Shown piece after piece: positions 27,573 to 28,546 of a DNA stretch of 28,546 nucleotides (the first letter of the stretch is position 1; each line of letters starts with the position of its first letter). Source of the stretch: Vavraia culicis subsp. floridensis (taxonomy: Eukaryota > Microsporidia > Pleistophoridae); contig NW_007360665.1 of assembly GCF_000192795.1 (NCBI RefSeq), positions 1 to 28,546 of the forward strand, written 5' to 3'. The notes under the pieces are model-generated. The model was not told the DNA's origin. It worked only from the letters and a program-made list of their open reading frames with translations, and ran no database searches. The position numbers and the translations under genes are program-made.

Positions 27573-28316
27573 ATGGAGCAAGAAAAACTGAAGATTGAAA
27601 AAAATAAAAATAAACTAAGTACCAATGGTTTGGCAAACAACCAAAACCAAGGTAATACAAAAAGTGGTTTACATAACCATAAGGACAGCATCATCTCCAT
27701 GAGTGAGTTCAGTGACAAATCTCATCACGACGATGAGTCATCAGATGATTGTCCTGCTGGTGGCGATGGATCTGATGAGAGTACTGATAGCAACGGCTAT
27801 CACGTACAAAGTGAAACAGCCGAGCACTATGCTGGTGAGCTCAATCAGATTTGTGCAAATTGTTCGGCAATGCACTTTAAAGACGAGGCACACCGTAGAC
27901 GTGCGTACAAGAGCTGCTTTCACTTCGGCAAGCTGGCCTACACACCACGAGATAGCTATCCAGAGTATCTCAGATCGCTGTTCACCGATACAGCAAGCAG
28001 CGATCATAAAAACTTCAAGGCTAACATACGATCGTACAACAGTGCCCTGTCGTTTGCGTCGATGGGAGCAAATGTGGAGCAATTCACACGAGGGATGTAC
28101 TTCTTCAAGGTGCATGGTCAGGTCTACCACAACACATACAACATAAACCCGCTTGAGAACACTAACAGGAGATACTCGCAGTTGTACGTGGTTGATACAA
28201 ACGATGCCACAGATTTGAGATCGAGAAACTCTGCAAATGAGAAGTGTGACAGAGCAATACTACACAATCCTGACAGGACAATAAGAGAAATCAACCCGTA
28301 TGCAGAATCCTGCTGA
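27573..28316 (+). CDS. Helitron Rep/helicase N-terminal fragment
   Basis: A 247-aa fragment from the ATG at 27573; the frame itself is open from 27525. Residues 1-20 are a charged helix that seems to continue the helix encoded in the -1 frame upstream. Residues about 30-85 are acidic and Ser/Asp-rich. A zinc-binding block follows (C94, C97, C115, H117). After it come the conserved Helitron segments FKANIRSYNS (148-157), FFKVHGQVYHN, YSQLYVVD and INPYAES, where the frame ends at TGA. In intact Helitrons this region precedes the HUH nuclease domain, which is absent here. Rolling-circle transposition is the family's activity; this fragment alone has no catalytic residues. Confidence 0.8.
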   Translation: MEQEKLKIEKNKNKLSTNGLANNQNQGNTKSGLHNHKDSIISMSEFSDKSHHDDESSDDCPAGGDGSDESTDSNGYHVQSETAEHYAGELNQICANCSAMHFKDEAHRRRAYKSCFHFGKLAYTPRDSYPEYLRSLFTDTASSDHKNFKANIRSYNSALSFASMGANVEQFTRGMYFFKVHGQVYHNTYNINPLENTNRRYSQLYVVDTNDATDLRSRNSANEKCDRAILHNPDRTIREINPYAESC

Positions 28317-28546
28317 GGTTGAGAGAAGTGCAGTGCGTGAAGGAAACATGTTGATGGTAAATGTGGTGTTCAACAAGAACATTCATCGCGATATGAACAG
28401 GTACAATGTTCCTACAACGGGTGAGATCGCAATGATATTGGCGACAAAAACGGCGAGCCTCCGTTCGAGCGAGACAGTTTCCGGTTCTTCTTTCGTTTGC
28501 GATGAGAATCGACAAGTCACAGGGTCAGTCATTTGACAAGGTAGGT
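28317..28546 (+). pseudogene. Frameshifted Helitron remainder joined to helicase motif VI
   Basis: After the TGA the protein continues in the +1 frame (VERSAVREGNMLMVNVVF, then RYNVPTTGEIAMI), as expected for a Helitron after NPYAES. Near 28430-28450, at an A5 run, it moves to a third frame reading KNGEPPFERD. At about 28470-28477 the sequence switches again to a frame reading RQFPVLLSFAM and then the motif VI core DKSQGQ. That last step joins two parts of the protein normally separated by many hundreds of residues, so a large internal deletion is inferred. The window ends inside motif VI. Confidence 0.75.

Larger units (their letters stand above)
27023..28546 (+). mobile_element. Helitron (rolling-circle transposon), damaged and truncated by the window end
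   Basis: Two diagnostic regions identify a Helitron. One is the N-terminal region of the Rep/helicase protein (27573-28470): a zinc-binding start with CANCSAMHF, then FKANIRSYNSALSFASMGA, FFKVHGQVYHNT, YSQLYVVD and INPYAES, a motif order specific to Helitron proteins. The other is helicase motif VI (28478-28546), reading FPVLLSFAMRIDKSQGQSF, as in Pif1-type Helitron helicases. Everything that should lie between them is missing: the HUH/Tyr nuclease and helicase motifs I-V. The reading frame changes at least four times. The copy cannot encode a working transposase as read. The termini are not located. Confidence 0.88.

Noticed and set aside
1..28546. tRNA or rRNA genes
   Set aside because: No B-box (GTTCGANNC) with a matching T-stem and no rRNA signature was found by eye on either strand. 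A covariance-model search could still find one.

Overview
The window looks like a eukaryotic nuclear contig from an intron-poor, reduced genome, most likely a microsporidian. The recognisable genes are compact, uninterrupted versions of eukaryotic housekeeping genes: a GPN-loop GTPase, a SEL1L/Hrd3-like Sel1-repeat protein, the KDEL receptor ERD2, and a TAF-type histone-fold protein. Several start codons are preceded within about 11 nt by a CCCC run, a pattern known from microsporidian genes. No bacterial operons or ribosome binding sites are seen. The placement is inferred, because no rRNA or spore gene is present to settle it. About half of the window is non-coding, so this would be one of the less compacted species.

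Layout. 1-2388: gene-poor and AT-rich, with a 27-bp tandem repeat. 2389-6333: a 1314-aa polar protein of unknown function with a Cys-rich region, a C-terminal membrane anchor and a recent internal duplication. 6696-7709: a GPN2-like GTPase with an unusual insertion. 7710-9958: empty. 9959-10141: a 60-aa single-span membrane protein. 10302-10601: a probable small gene with an internal repeat. 10803-12302: a Sel1-repeat ERAD-type protein. 12841-13539: ERD2. 14805-15485 (minus): a histone-fold TAF8/TAF3-like protein that shares its upstream region with a possible 29-aa ORF on the plus strand. 16010-17848 (minus): a zinc-finger protein. 18525-19073: a doubtful ORF across a 13-bp tandem repeat. 20369-22417 (minus): a 682-aa multi-pass membrane protein. 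22418-24609: gene-poor, with a perfect 35-bp inverted repeat. 24610-25539: a secreted 309-aa protein. 27023-28546: a damaged Helitron that runs off the window.

Functionally, two neighbours belong to ER protein quality control: the Hrd3/SEL1L-like protein (ERAD) and ERD2 (retrieval of escaped ER proteins). The GPN2-like GTPase (RNA polymerase assembly) and the TAF-like protein (TFIID) belong to transcription. The remaining large genes are lineage-specific proteins to which I assign no function.

The most interesting signals are these. (i) The Helitron is split over three frames joined by two in-frame slippery A runs, and it carries an internal deletion that fuses its Rep N-terminal region to helicase motif VI. 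(ii) There are two start-site architectures: TATA boxes 27-28 nt before the ATG, implying nearly leaderless mRNAs, and a TTTTTAAAAA plus CCCC type. (iii) A perfect 35-bp hairpin lies at 23291-23396. (iv) A duplicated 42-bp unit has only synonymous differences in one frame, which exposes a small gene.
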